Source: Deinococcus aetherius (GTDB lineage Bacteria > Deinococcota > Deinococci > Deinococcales > Deinococcaceae). From it: a DNA stretch of 64,000 nucleotides. This document shows positions 34,180-43,585 of the stretch, piece by piece (the first letter of the stretch is position 1; each line of letters opens with the position of its first letter). The translations under genes were made by a program, and so were the position numbers. The notes under the pieces are model-generated. The model ran no database searches and was not told the DNA's origin. It was given only the letters and a program-made list of their open reading frames with translations. Location: the NCBI RefSeq assembly GCF_025997855.1, contig NZ_AP026561.1, positions 496,001 through 560,000 of the forward strand, in the 5' to 3' direction.

Positions 34180-35022
34180 TCAGCCTTTGAGGCCCGTCGC
34201 GGCGGCGCTTTCGATAAACCACTTCTGGGCGAGGGCGTACACGATCAGGACGGGGGCCACGACGATGACGGTCGCGGCCATGACCACGGGCAGGTTGCTG
34301 CCCTCCAGGTTGGAAAACGAAGCGAGGCCCACCTGGACGGTGCGGAACTCGTCGCGGCTGGTGGCGACCAGGGGCCACACCAGGGCGTTCCACGACGCCA
34401 GAAAGGTCAGGACGCCCAGGGCGGACAGGGCCGGGGCGTTGACCGGCAGCAGGATGCGAAACAGGAACTGCAAGGGCGTGGCGCCGTCGAGCCGCGCGGC
34501 CTCCTCCAGCTCGACCGGCGTGCGCAGGAAGGCCTGCCGCAGCAGGAACACGCCAAAGGCGCTCGCCGCGAACGGCACGATCAGCGCCGGGTACGAGTTC
34601 ACCCAGCCGAACTCGCGCACGGTGATGAAGTTGGGGATCAGCAGGACGTCGCCGGGAATCATCAGGGTGCCCAGGGCGAACAGAAAGAGGGGCTGCCGAC
34701 CCGGAAACTGCATCCGCGCGAACGCGTAGGCCGCCAGGGCGCTGGTGAGCACCACCGACACGGTGGTCACGACCGAGACCAGCACCGAGTTGAACAGGTA
34801 ACGGCCGAAGGGCGCCCCGTTCCAGGCCTCCACGAAGTTCTGCCACACCCAGGTTTCGGGGATCAGCGGCCCGGTGAACACCTCCTTCTGACCCTTGAAG
34901 GCGGCGAGCAGCATCCAGGCAAGCGGCATGAGGAACACCAGGGCCACCAGCGCAGACAGGACCTCCTGGCCGAGACGCGCGGCCCTGCGCGAATTCTGTG
35001 GTCGAGTCGCTGGCCGCGTCAC
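34180..35022 (-). CDS. UgpE/MalG-like ABC permease
   Basis: 280 residues. GTG 35022 overlaps the stop of the upstream permease gene. There are six predicted membrane helices, an EAA loop (EEAARLDGATPLQFLFRILLP, key residues EEAARLDG), and the terminal ESAAATGLKG that marks MalG/UgpE-type subunits. It pairs with the UgpA-like subunit encoded upstream and uses the UgpB-like protein encoded downstream. Confidence 0.9.
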   Translation of the reverse strand: MTRPATRPQNSRRAARLGQEVLSALVALVFLMPLAWMLLAAFKGQKEVFTGPLIPETWVWQNFVEAWNGAPFGRYLFNSVLVSVVTTVSVVLTSALAAYAFARMQFPGRQPLFLFALGTLMIPGDVLLIPNFITVREFGWVNSYPALIVPFAASAFGVFLLRQAFLRTPVELEEAARLDGATPLQFLFRILLPVNAPALSALGVLTFLASWNALVWPLVATSRDEFRTVQVGLASFSNLEGSNLPVVMAATVIVVAPVLIVYALAQKWFIESAAATGLKG

Positions 35023-35942
35023 TGGTAATGCACCCGCCTCTCCGCGACCTTGAGTTGCAGGTAGCCCAGGACGAGCAGCAGCACGAACAGCGCGACCGAA
35101 AGCGCGCTCGCGTACCCCATCTGGAAGAACGAGAACGCGTTCTGGTAAATGTAGTACCCCAGCAGATTCGTGCTGCCCGCCGGTCCACCCGCAGTGAGCA
35201 GCAAGACCAGGCCGTACGACTGAAAGGTGCCCACCAGCGAGATGAAGAACACGACGACCGTGGTGGGGCCGAGCAGCGGCACGGTGACCCGCCGGGCGAT
35301 CTGTGCCCGCGACGCGCCGTCGATGGCGGCGGCTTCCTCCAGCTCACGCGGAATGGCCTGCAAGCCCGCCAGGAACAGGACGGCGGGCAGGCCCACCCCT
35401 TTCCACACCGCGATCAAGATGACCGACGCGAGGGCCGTCTCCGGGTCGCTGAGCCACCCCAGACCGGGCAGGCCGGCGGCCTCCAGCGTGCGGTTGACCG
35501 GACCCGACGACGGGCTGAGCAGGTAGTTCCACACCACGGCCGTCGCCGCGATAGACACCACCACGGGCGTGAACACCGCGCCGCGCAGCAGCCCCTGCAT
35601 ACGGGTTTTGGCGTTCATCAGGAAGGCCGGCGCCATGCCCAGGCCGACTTCCAGCGCCGTCACCCCCAGGGCGAAGACGGCCGTGATGCCGAGGCTCGAC
35701 CAGAACTCGCGGCTCGCCAGCATGGTGCGGTAGTTCTGGGTGCCCACCCAGTTCGGGGTCGGGCTGAGCATGTCGGCGTCGGTGAAGCTGAGGTAGATCA
35801 CCCGGGCCAGCGGGTAATACGTGAATACCACGAACACCAGGAGTGCGGGCAACAGGTAGGGGGCCGCCCCAGCCAGACGAGCGGCCGAATGGGAACGCGG
35901 GCGAAGACTGGGGCGGGCAGGGAGCGTCTTGACCGTCGTCAC
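35019..35942 (-). CDS. UgpA/MalF-like ABC permease
   Basis: 307 residues from GTG 35942, preferred over GTG 35948 because GGAGG (35952-35948) then sits 5 bp away. Six membrane helices are predicted, with an EAA loop EEAAAIDGASRAQI. It is the first gene of the minus-strand operon permease, permease, binding protein, PHP hydrolase, isomerase. No ATPase gene is in the operon. An IS6 copy lies 97 bp upstream, close enough to affect its promoter region. Confidence 0.9.
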   Translation of the reverse strand: MTTVKTLPARPSLRPRSHSAARLAGAAPYLLPALLVFVVFTYYPLARVIYLSFTDADMLSPTPNWVGTQNYRTMLASREFWSSLGITAVFALGVTALEVGLGMAPAFLMNAKTRMQGLLRGAVFTPVVVSIAATAVVWNYLLSPSSGPVNRTLEAAGLPGLGWLSDPETALASVILIAVWKGVGLPAVLFLAGLQAIPRELEEAAAIDGASRAQIARRVTVPLLGPTTVVVFFISLVGTFQSYGLVLLLTAGGPAGSTNLLGYYIYQNAFSFFQMGYASALSVALFVLLLVLGYLQLKVAERRVHYQ

Positions 35943-36038
35943 TTCCACCTCCGCGGAGACGGTAGAGGCGTGGTATCAGCGGCGTGCAAGTCACCGAACA
36001 CTGACAACCAGCAAACGAAGACCTGACAGGTGCCGCTA

Positions 36039-36848
36039 GGTTGTGGCAAGTTGTTGGCGTCCAGGAAGCAGGGCGTCTTAGAAAGGTAGGGGCCTGAACT
36101 TCAGGCCCCCTGCTGTACCGTTTCCCGCCAGGTCTTGAACGCAGCTTGTTGATGAAAGCGACGGTGGCGAGCGGGAACAGTGGAGCGAGCAGGGTGGTGA
36201 AGGTGCGTGATTCGAGCGTGCAGGTCGAGAAAGCCTTGTGCCCGTCGTCGTGATCGGAATCCTCGCTGCTGACGTTCCTGCCGTCGTGTAGGGCGATGGG
36301 ACTGCTCCACCAGGTTGTTACAACGGGCGGTAGAGACCACCTGGACGTGCTCCACCCCGTGGAGCACGGGAAGCTCGCGCAGGGCCGCGCCAGAGCTCCA
36401 GAGCTTATCGGTGTGGATGACCTCTGGGGTGTCGTATTCCCCCAGCAGGCGCTGAAAGAACGACCTGGCAGCCTCGGTATCGCGGTGTTGCTGAAGGAAG
36501 ACGTCCAGCACAGCACCGTGTTCATCGACCGCCCGCCACAACCAGTGGGTGACGCCCCCGACATCCACGCACATCTCATCGAGGTACCACCGGGAGCCGC
36601 GCCGCGGTTCCCGGTGGCGGAGGTTCTGGGCAAAAAGGTTGCTGAACTTGATGCACCAGGTCCGGATGGACTCGCGGGTGACGGCGATGCCCCGCTCCAG
36701 CAGGAGTTCTTCGACGTCCCGGTAGCTGAGGGTAAACCGGTGGTACAACTCTTGCGGCATAGCCGATCACTGCCAGGGGGAATCGGTATCCACGGAGCTT
36801 CTGACCGCTCAGCACCGCGCCGCCCTACCCCAACAACTTGCCACAACC
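36039..36848 (-). mobile_element. IS6-family insertion sequence
   Basis: 810 bp bounded by perfect 19-bp inverted repeats (36039-36057 GGTTGTGGCAAGTTGTTGG and its complement at 36830-36848), the normal size for IS6. The flanks carry no matching 8-bp duplication. The right flank is the start of another, different IS6 transposase, so this copy has inserted into or recombined with an older one. Confidence 0.88.
36101..36815 (-). pseudogene. IS6-family DDE transposase, frameshifted near its start
   Basis: The N-terminus (GTG 36815) reads MLSGQKLRGYRFPLAVIGYA. At about 36760 one extra base moves the homologous sequence into another frame, where it continues YHRFTLSYRDVEELLLERGI to the stop at 36101 (219 residues from ATG 36760). 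The DDE catalytic points are visible: Asp in WYLDEMCVDVGG, Asp in VIHTDKLWSS, and Glu in NNLVEQSHR. Without correction the HTH region is lost, so the copy is probably inactive on its own. Confidence 0.75.
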
Positions 36849-37060
<212 letters not shown>

Positions 37061-38777
37061 TGGATACTGTCGGCCAATTCATCGGTGGGGGCAGACTCTG
37101 CACATGTCCCTAAAAATCCAGCCCCTGGTGCCCATCCCTGAAGAAACAGCTCGGGTGGCCCAGCTCGCCTTCCCCAAGGGCACTGTGGCAACGAAGCTGA
37201 GGGATGCCTTCCAGCAGCTGTATCAGGATGAATCATTCCAGACCCTGTATTCGCGGCGAGGCCCACCTGCGTTCTCTCCCTGGCGGCTAGCGCTGGTCAC
37301 GGTGCTGCAGTTCATGGAAAATTTGAGTGATCGTCAAGCGGCAGACGCGGTTCGGGGACGGATCGACTGGAAATAGGCGCTGGCCTTGGAATTGACGGAT
37401 CCCGGATTCCACTTCAGCGTGCTGTCCGAATTTCGCAGCCGTCTCGTGGGCAGCAGCGCACACGCGCTGCTGCTCGACTTGATGGTGGAGCGGTTTCGAG
37501 CAGAACAGCTGCTCAAGGCGCGAGGAAAGCAACGAACCGACTCGACCCACGTCCTGGCGGCAGGACGCGAAATTCATTTGACGGAACTGGTCGCCGAAAC
37601 GTTGCGGGCGGCGTTAAACGACCTGGCCACCGTGGTGCCGGGCTGGTTGCGGGGCGTAACTCCGCTGGCCTGGTTCGACCGGTATTCATGGCGGAGTGAA
37701 GAAAAACACCTGCCGCACACCCTGCCGGCCCGCACGACCTATCTTGTTCAGGTGGGTCAGGACGGATTTGCTTTGCTGGACGCAATTCAGACTCACGCTG
37801 CTGGGGAGTCGATGACGGTCCTGGGTGAACGTCCTGCAGTGCGAATTCTCCGCCAGGTGTGGGAGCACCACTTTGAACGGCAAGCCACCGCTTGCCGTGG
37901 GAAGGAGCCTGGGGAATGGCTACCAACCGGTGAGCGCGTGCATTCCCCTTACGCTCCTGAAGCCCATTTCAGCGACAAGCGGGGCGTGAAATGGCTGGGC
38001 TACAAAGTGCACTACACCGAAACTTGCGATCAGAACGACGTCCACCTGATCGTCGACAGCGATACGTGCTCTGCCGAAATCCCTGATGTCGCCAGTACGC
38101 GGACCATTCAACGCAAGCTCATCAAGAAAAACCTGTGTCCACAGGAGCACCTGGTAGATGCCGGGTAGACCGACGCTGAACTGCTCGTGACCAGTCAGCA
38201 AGAGCAGATCACCTGAATTGGCCCACTGAGGGTCAACAGCAGTTGGCAAGCCAAGGCCGGTCAAGGCGATGACCTCCCCAATTTTCGGATCGACTGGGAG
38301 CGACAGCAGGCAACGTGCCCGCAAGGCAACGCCTCGACAACATGGCGTCCCGGAGAGGACGCCTTTGGGAACGAGATCATCCAACTGCAGTTCAGCCGAT
38401 CCGACTGTTCGCCCTGTGCCGTCCGGTCGCTGTGTACACGATCAAAAAGCTCTCCCCGCCATAGTGTGCTGCATCCCAGGGAGCAGCACGAAGCGCTGCT
38501 CCGGGCACGAGAAGAGGAGCAGTCCACGACGTGGTGAGCTCGGTACCACCTGCGTGCAGGAATTGAAGGCACGATTTCTCAGGCGGTTCGAGCCTGTGGA
38601 CTTCGGCGTCCCCGCTACATGGGCCTCGCAAAAACAGCGCTCCAGCATGCCAACGTCGCAGCTGCCATCAATGCCGTAAGAGTGACGACCTGGCTGGCTG
38701 GCACCCCGAGAAGCTCGACCAGGACGTCTCGCTTTGCCTCCCTGCGCTTGACTGCATGAATTGGCCGACAGTATCCA
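37061..38777 (+). mobile_element. IS1182-family insertion sequence, degraded
   Basis: About 1.72 kb bounded by perfect 22-bp inverted repeats (37061-37082 and 38756-38777, core ACTGTCGGCCAATTCA). The length is typical for IS1182. Both flanks are IS6 transposase fragments broken at the same codon (after DEMW and DEVW), in inverted orientation to one another. Confidence 0.8.
37104..38755 (+). pseudogene. IS1182-family transposase with stop codons
   Basis: The frame from ATG 37104 begins MSLKIQPLVPIPEETARVAQ and carries the DUF772 region (PWRLALVTVLQFMENLSDRQAADAVR). A TAG at 37374-37376 interrupts DWK-[Y]-AL. The same frame then continues for 260 codons with RTDSTHV and SDKRGVKWLGYKVHYTETC to a TAG at 38166-38168 (in VDAG-stop-TDAELL). 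Further degraded homology with more stops extends to the right end. At least two nonsense changes and later frameshifts make it inactive. Confidence 0.8.
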
Positions 38778-38930
38778 CACCTCGTCCAGAGGCCACCGAG
38801 AACCCGAGCGGGGTTCTCGGTGGCGCAGTTCCTCGGTGAGGAGCGGCGCGAATGGGATGTTCCACTGTCGCAAGGTCTCATGGCTGACCACGATGCCGCG
38901 CTCGTGGAGCAGTTCCTGCACCTCACGCTA
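38778..38930 (-). pseudogene. IS6-family transposase N-terminal fragment (copy B), split by IS630
   Basis: On the minus strand this reads REVQELLHERGIVVSHETLR, then LTEELRHREPRSGSRW and LDEVW, where the IS1182-type end begins. Its upstream continuation lies beyond the IS630 element at 40111-40237 (FPLSVVGYALRLYHRFLLN). Rejoining them across the TA duplication gives a TAG in place of the CAG seen in copy A, and that change created the TA target. Confidence 0.7.
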
Positions 38931-38969
38931 GTGGTCGACCACGGACAAGAGAAGGTCTAAGATGAGGGT

Positions 38970-39404
38970 ATGGGACGGCGGAAGCAGTTTGTCGTGACGC
39001 TCAGCGATGAGGAGCGTCGTCAACTTACCGACATGACGCGAAAGGGCGTGATCAGTGCGCGGGTCATGACCCGCGCACGTCTCTTGCTTCTGGCTGACCA
39101 ACAGTTGAAGGATGATGACGTGGCCGAGCGGCTGGACATCAGTCATTTGACGGTCGCCAGCATTCGGAAGAAATACACCCAAGGTGGGCTGCAAGCCGCC
39201 TTGTACGAGAAGGCTCGTCCGAAACCGCCGTCAAAACTGGGTCCTAAGGAGACAGCAATCCTGATTGCAGAAGCCTGTTCAGGAGGTCCAGATGGGCAAG
39301 CCAAGTGGACCATGCAACTCCTTGCAGATCGTTTGGTGACGCTGGGCGTAGTGGAAAGCATCAGTGATGAGACGATCCGGCGAACACTGAAAAAAACGAC
39401 TTGA
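38970..39404 (+). CDS. IS630-family transposase, OrfA (HTH part)
   Basis: 144 residues. HTH domains for binding the IS ends are visible (VAERLDISHLTVASIRKKYTQGG, then ADRLVTLGVVESISDETIRRTL). The frame ends at TGA 39402-39404, just after a run of seven A residues (39390-39396) followed by C. The A-AAA-AAC pattern is a standard -1 slippery site. Slippage there fuses this frame to OrfB as one DDE transposase of about 370 residues. Confidence 0.85.
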   Translation: MGRRKQFVVTLSDEERRQLTDMTRKGVISARVMTRARLLLLADQQLKDDDVAERLDISHLTVASIRKKYTQGGLQAALYEKARPKPPSKLGPKETAILIAEACSGGPDGQAKWTMQLLADRLVTLGVVESISDETIRRTLKKTT

Positions 39405-40084
39405 AGCCCTGGCAAGTCCAGAGTTGGTGCATCGCCAAAGTCGGCGCTGATTTCGTCTGGCGCATGGAAGAGGTGCTGGACACGTACGCTGAGCCGTATG
39501 ATCCACTGTACCCCGTGGTCTGCTTCGACGAGAAGTCCTATCAATTGTTGGCGCACATCACTGAACCGCTTCCACCCGTGCCGGGACACCCGGCACGGGT
39601 GGACTACGAGTACAGGCGTTGTGGAACGGCCAATCTCTTCATTGCTTTTGAACCCTTGACCGGGCAGCGGACAGTCACCGTGACCGAACGTCGCAGCAGC
39701 GAGGAGTTCGTGGCACAAATGCAGGCTCTCCACTTGCGCTACCCCGAGGCGAAGACAATTCGCCTGGTGCTGGACCAACTGTCCACGCACACGCCGTCCT
39801 CGTTGTACCAGCACCTCCCGCCCGACGAAGCAAACGCCTTGAAGAGGCGGTTTGAATGGGTCTACACGCCGAAGCACGCTTCCTGGTTGAACATGGCGGA
39901 AATGGAATGGTCAGTTTTGGAGCGACAGTGCTTGAGACGACGGTTGGCAACCTTTGAGGAACTCAACAATGAAGTCAAAGCCTGGGAAGCGGATCGAAAT
40001 GCTCGGTCAGTTAAGGTGAGCTGGCAATTCAATACAGACAAGGCACGAGTGAAATTAAGCCGCCAATATCCGTCCCAAAATTAG
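39401..40084 (+). CDS. IS630-family transposase, OrfB (DDE part)
   Basis: 227 residues in the -1 frame. Catalytic acids of the IS630/mariner type are visible: Asp in VVCFDEKSYQL, Asp in IRLVLDQLSTHTPSS, and Glu in WLNMAEMEWSVLERQ. It is likely made only as the OrfA-OrfB frameshift product, since no Shine-Dalgarno precedes its nominal start. Confidence 0.85.
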   Translation: MKPWQVQSWCIAKVGADFVWRMEEVLDTYAEPYDPLYPVVCFDEKSYQLLAHITEPLPPVPGHPARVDYEYRRCGTANLFIAFEPLTGQRTVTVTERRSSEEFVAQMQALHLRYPEAKTIRLVLDQLSTHTPSSLYQHLPPDEANALKRRFEWVYTPKHASWLNMAEMEWSVLERQCLRRRLATFEELNNEVKAWEADRNARSVKVSWQFNTDKARVKLSRQYPSQN

Positions 40085-40110
40085 GCCTAGCTATGTCTGT
40101 GGTTATCCAC

Positions 40111-40237
40111 TAGTTGAGGAGGAAGCGGTGATAGAGCCGGAGGGCGTAGCCGACGACGCTGAGGGGAAAACGGTGGCGGTAGGGCTTCCGGTCAGTCACA
40201 GCTCACCACCCTACCGGCGTTAAGTTGCCAAAATCGG
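40111..40237 (-). pseudogene. IS6 copy B, outer end and first codons
   Basis: The minus strand reads FPLSVVGYALRLYHRFLLN from about 40175 down to the IS630 junction, completing the copy B fragment. The outer boundary TAAGTTGCCAAAATCGG (40221-40237) corresponds to an IS6 terminal repeat. Beyond it the sequence changes to a truncated transporter gene, so this IS6 insertion is what removed that gene's 5' part. Confidence 0.6.
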
Positions 40238-40652
40238 CTGGGGCTACCCGGGACGCTGACCGCTGGGCTCTTCACGGGCGCGTTCACCAACACCCCGGCG
40301 CTGGCGGGCGTGGTCGAGACCCTGAGGGCGCGGGGCGTGCCGGAGGCGGCCCTGGCCGAGTCGATGGTCGGGTACCCGGTGGGAGTCGTCGGGATGCTGC
40401 TGGCGATCTACACGCTCCGCCGCGTCTGGAAGGTTGAGCGGTCCTGTTCGGCGGAACCCCTCGTCCACCACAGCGTGCTCGTCACGCACCCGGAGCACGC
40501 CACTCACGTCGGGAGACGTAGTGAGCGTGATCGGGCACGAGCGGGACGTCCAGAGGGCTGTGGACCTGCTGGGCGAGGTGTCGCGCGAGCCGCTGGAACT
40601 GGACCGCCGCGCGCTCGACATGCGCCGGGTCTTCAAGGAGCACGCCCGGTAA
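40238..40652 (+). pseudogene. AspT/YidE-type antiporter fragment
   Basis: Starting exactly at the IS6 end, the frame reads LGLPGTLTAGLFTGAFTNTP, ALAGVVETLRARG and GYPVGVVGMLLAIYTLRRVW, a membrane segment with the GxFTNTPAL signature of AspT/YidE-type transporters. A frame change near 40505 continues into a TrkA_C domain (GDVVSVIGHERDVQRAVDLL, REPLELDRRALDMRRVF) and a stop at 40652. The N-terminus, the second TrkA_C domain and the last membrane repeat are missing. Confidence 0.65.
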
Positions 40653-40690
40653 CACTTGACTCACAACGCACATGTTACACCGAGCAGGGT

Positions 40691-41254
40691 ATGACCTCAT
40701 CTTCTCAAGCGACGTCCCCGGTGGTCCCAGGTCGCTACCGACTGCATTGCGGCATCCCAGCTCTCACCGCTGAAATTGCGCGCAGCCTGCGGGGATATGG
40801 GTGGGCGCCCTGCGACCCTGCCCCCATCGGTCTGCTGGTAGATGGACCTTGGGGTATCGCTTTACACACGCTCTCACACTCGGACCCCAGCACCTGGATT
40901 GTCGTAACCGACAACCCCTGCCCGGAGTACTGGGAGGACCTGTGGTCCATGCGGCCGCGCGCCCTGCTGTCTGGGGGGCACACCATCGAGGACCTGGCAA
41001 GCGCACTCAGCCGCGCGGCATGCGAGTCCTTCCGCCACACTCCCCGGCACGACAGTCCACTGACCCCCATAGAACGCCTGTTGCTGCGTCACAGTGCCCA
41101 GGGATGGGATACCAGACGCATCGCCCGGGAACTTACCTTGAGCGAGGGCACCATTCGCAACAGCCTCAGCCGCATCTTCAAGAAGCTAGGCCTCGACAAC
41201 CGCGCCCAGGCTACCCTCTATTATTGGGGTCTTTGGCACATGCTCGACATCTGA
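40691..41254 (+). CDS. LuxR-type HTH transcriptional regulator
   Basis: 187 residues from ATG 40691; the open frame further upstream belongs to the antiporter remnant. Residues about 1-115 are of unknown fold. Residues about 120-185 are a LuxR/NarL HTH: LTPIERLLLRHSAQGWDTRR, then IARELTLSEGTIRNSLSRIFKKLGL. The N-terminal domain lacks the aspartate arrangement of a receiver, so it is not an ordinary response regulator. It precedes, on the same strand, the ricin/beta-helix lipoprotein gene, a possible target. Confidence 0.8.
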   Translation: MTSSSQATSPVVPGRYRLHCGIPALTAEIARSLRGYGWAPCDPAPIGLLVDGPWGIALHTLSHSDPSTWIVVTDNPCPEYWEDLWSMRPRALLSGGHTIEDLASALSRAACESFRHTPRHDSPLTPIERLLLRHSAQGWDTRRIARELTLSEGTIRNSLSRIFKKLGLDNRAQATLYYWGLWHMLDI

Positions 41255-41610
41255 GCTCTTGGAAGTTTAATCCATTATTCAGGAATTGCCCAGGGATGAC
41301 ATCTGTCACACTTGAGGGTGAGAGATGTCATCCCTGGGCTAACCTCGCTTATGTACCATAACTGGGTCTCCACATCTCCACCTCACGGTCCTCACCACCG
41401 AGGCGGGCTTCACCATCACCGTGTGAATTTACGTTCATTGGTGGTGAGGCATCAAGGGCTGTGACCGCTGCGCGTCGTGTGTTATTTCCCTTTACCGGGC
41501 GGGGTCCATGAGGAACCATCCATCCTCACTTCGAAACCGCCACTCAGCAGGTGCTTAGGGTCACTCCACCCTCCCCTTCGCTCCCCTCAAGCATTGAACA
41601 AGGAGAACTG
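41255..41610 (+). other. 356-bp leader region of the ricin/beta-helix gene
   Basis: No gene is supported here. It contains a perfect 17-bp inverted repeat (see separate entry) and then about 270 bp of untranslated sequence up to AAGGAG at 41600-41605. The length suggests a long 5' leader or control region for the lipoprotein gene. Confidence 0.4.
41288..41339. terminator. Perfect 17-bp inverted repeat with 18-nt loop
   Basis: GCCCAGGGATGACATCT (41288-41304) and AGATGTCATCCCTGGGC (41323-41339) are exact complements. It begins 34 bp after the LuxR-type gene stop. There is no T-tract, so it may be a terminator, a transcript-protecting hairpin or an operator. A similar shape (10-bp stem, 18-nt loop) occurs at 47168-47205. 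Confidence 0.55.
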
Positions 41611-43539
41611 ATGTCGCGCATCCCAGGTGTTCCTCGTCCGGTGGTGGCCCTGAGTCTTCCCCTCATGCTGGCTGCGTGTGGTCACACTGCGACCCCCGAA
41701 CCTAGCGCAACCTCCCGTCCGGCACTCACTCCACTCGCCGTGCCGACCGGTGGACAGACCTACGCGATTCTCACCACCTGCTCGACCGCCGAAAAAGGTC
41801 TCGACGTCACTAACGCTTCTCTGGCTGACGGAGGCGCCGTGGCCCTGTGGGATTACAACTCGGGGAACAACCAGCAGTGGACCCTGCAAGCGACCGACAG
41901 TGGGTACTTCAAAGTTCTTGCCAAGCACAGCGGCCTGGCCCTGGAAGTGGCAGATGCGGGAACAGCCAACCAGAGTCCGGTGCAGCAGTGGACCTATGTA
42001 GGTGCCCCCCAGCAGCAATGGAAGTTCGAGGACGTAGGAAACGGAACCTATGAAGTGTCACCCCGGCACGCCTCGACCATGCGGCTGGACCTGCGGGGCG
42101 GACTGCTCAACAACGGTACACCGCTCCAGCTTTACAACGACAACAACACCTGCGCACAACGGTGGGTTCTTAAACCCACCGGCGCAACACCAACCGGCAC
42201 CGACGTCACGACCCTTGGCGTCAAGCCGGATGACGGAATCGACGACACCATGAAGCTGCAAGCGGCGGCTGACAGCAAGAAAAGTCTCTACTTCCCCGCC
42301 GGACAATACGATATTTCGAACCAAATTACGTTCACTGCACTCACGGGTGTGACGATTTCGGGGGCTCCAGGCGCCAAAATCGTCGCTAAGTCCACTACCC
42401 CCGACACTCCAGGCTTGTTCGTGTTCAACTCCCCAACGACAGTCGCAATCAGCGGTTTGACCTTCGTAGGCAAGCATGCAAATAACATCCTTGCGACCAA
42501 CTGGCAAGATGCCCTGCTCGTGAACAATGGTCAGGACGTCACGATTGACGGGGTCACCGCAAGTGATATCTCGGGAATAGGAATTTCACTTCAATCTACG
42601 ACCAGGACCACTATTCAGAACAGTAACGTCTTCCACATGGGTGCTCACGGTATTTGGGGTGGGGACTCAACTTTTATCACCGTTAAAAACAACACGGTGA
42701 AGGGCCTGCTCTCCCCCTCGATCACGGCGAATACGCGCGGCATCGGTATTATGGGCACTGGTGGTAGTGACTGGCTGCTCGAGGGAAACGATGTTAGTGA
42801 TATCGCTAACACGGCGACCAAGACTGAGGCCACGAACAACGTGACTTACCGCAGGAACACGGTGAAAGGTTTTCGACTTGATGGGATAAAAATTATGCCA
42901 TTGATTGATCGTGGCTATACAGTAGGAATTGTGAGCAACGGTGTTATGGAGTCCAACACAGTGAGTGGTGGCGTTAATGCAGATCCACCCGGCTCCTGCT
43001 TCAAGTTCGTTGGCGTCCAAACTGGACGTCTCGTTGGAAACACGTGTTACGGCGTCTATGGCAAGAGCACGACCGCTCTTCCCCCTGGGAAATATGAGGA
43101 TGGCATTACGCTGGAGGGATACCAGGGCTATGCTGTGCCGGACAATATTACCATTGATAATAATACGGTAGGAAACAGTTACACTTCGCTTAGAATCGCC
43201 GCTACTAACAGTACTGTGCAAAACAACTCCTTCACCGGCTCGAAGGAGTATGCCATCGTTATACAGAACAACTCGTTAAATAATAAGTTCCTCTCAAATA
43301 CTATCAAGGATGGGGACTGGACGACCACGATCTTGTTAATCGGCGTGAAAAACACTCTGTTCCAGGGGAACACGTTCACAAACTCTAACATTGGTATTTA
43401 CAGCGACAGTGCAACAAGCACAGGAACGCAGGTGATAAGCAACAACTTTACTACTACTTCAGCACCTACGAAAATATTAAACACGTCGTTTACTTGCAGC
43501 AGCAATACCAGGGACGGAGCTGCGGTCGCCTGCCAGTAA
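41611..43539 (+). CDS. Ricin B lectin plus right-handed beta-helix lipoprotein
   Basis: 642 residues from ATG 41611 with AAGGAG upstream. A lipobox LAAC places the acylated cysteine at residue 23. Residues about 45-190 form a ricin B lectin (NNQQWTLQ, PQQQWKF, AQRWVL). Residues about 200-640 are a right-handed beta-helix, with repeated Asn/Thr-rich turns such as DVTIDGVTASDISG, TTIQNSNVFHMG and FITVKNNTVKG. Such folds are typical of pectate lyase-like polysaccharide enzymes. The helix region is clearly less GC-rich than its neighbours, a sign of recent acquisition. The catalytic activity is unknown. Confidence 0.8.
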   Translation: MSRIPGVPRPVVALSLPLMLAACGHTATPEPSATSRPALTPLAVPTGGQTYAILTTCSTAEKGLDVTNASLADGGAVALWDYNSGNNQQWTLQATDSGYFKVLAKHSGLALEVADAGTANQSPVQQWTYVGAPQQQWKFEDVGNGTYEVSPRHASTMRLDLRGGLLNNGTPLQLYNDNNTCAQRWVLKPTGATPTGTDVTTLGVKPDDGIDDTMKLQAAADSKKSLYFPAGQYDISNQITFTALTGVTISGAPGAKIVAKSTTPDTPGLFVFNSPTTVAISGLTFVGKHANNILATNWQDALLVNNGQDVTIDGVTASDISGIGISLQSTTRTTIQNSNVFHMGAHGIWGGDSTFITVKNNTVKGLLSPSITANTRGIGIMGTGGSDWLLEGNDVSDIANTATKTEATNNVTYRRNTVKGFRLDGIKIMPLIDRGYTVGIVSNGVMESNTVSGGVNADPPGSCFKFVGVQTGRLVGNTCYGVYGKSTTALPPGKYEDGITLEGYQGYAVPDNITIDNNTVGNSYTSLRIAATNSTVQNNSFTGSKEYAIVIQNNSLNNKFLSNTIKDGDWTTTILLIGVKNTLFQGNTFTNSNIGIYSDSATSTGTQVISNNFTTTSAPTKILNTSFTCSSNTRDGAAVACQ

Positions 43540-43547
43540 GTCAAGGT

Positions 43548-43585
43548 AAAAATGCGGTCCTGACTCAATGTGGGACCGCATTTTT
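43548..43585 (+). terminator. Rho-independent terminator of the lipoprotein gene
   Basis: AAAAATGCGGTCC (43548-43560) pairs with GGACCGCATTTTT (43573-43585), giving a 13-bp stem with a 12-nt loop that ends in a T-tract. It starts nine bases after the stop codon. The A-tract on the left makes it potentially bidirectional. Confidence 0.9.

Larger units (their letters stand above)
38931..40110 (+). mobile_element. IS630-family insertion sequence
   Basis: 1180 bp flanked by the TA duplication expected of IS630 (38929-38930 and 40111-40112). The ends form an imperfect inverted repeat: GTGGTCGACCACGGACA at the left, and GTGGATAACCACAGACA as the reverse complement of the right. It interrupts an IS6 fragment. 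Both reading frames appear intact and are joined by a likely programmed frameshift. Confidence 0.85.
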
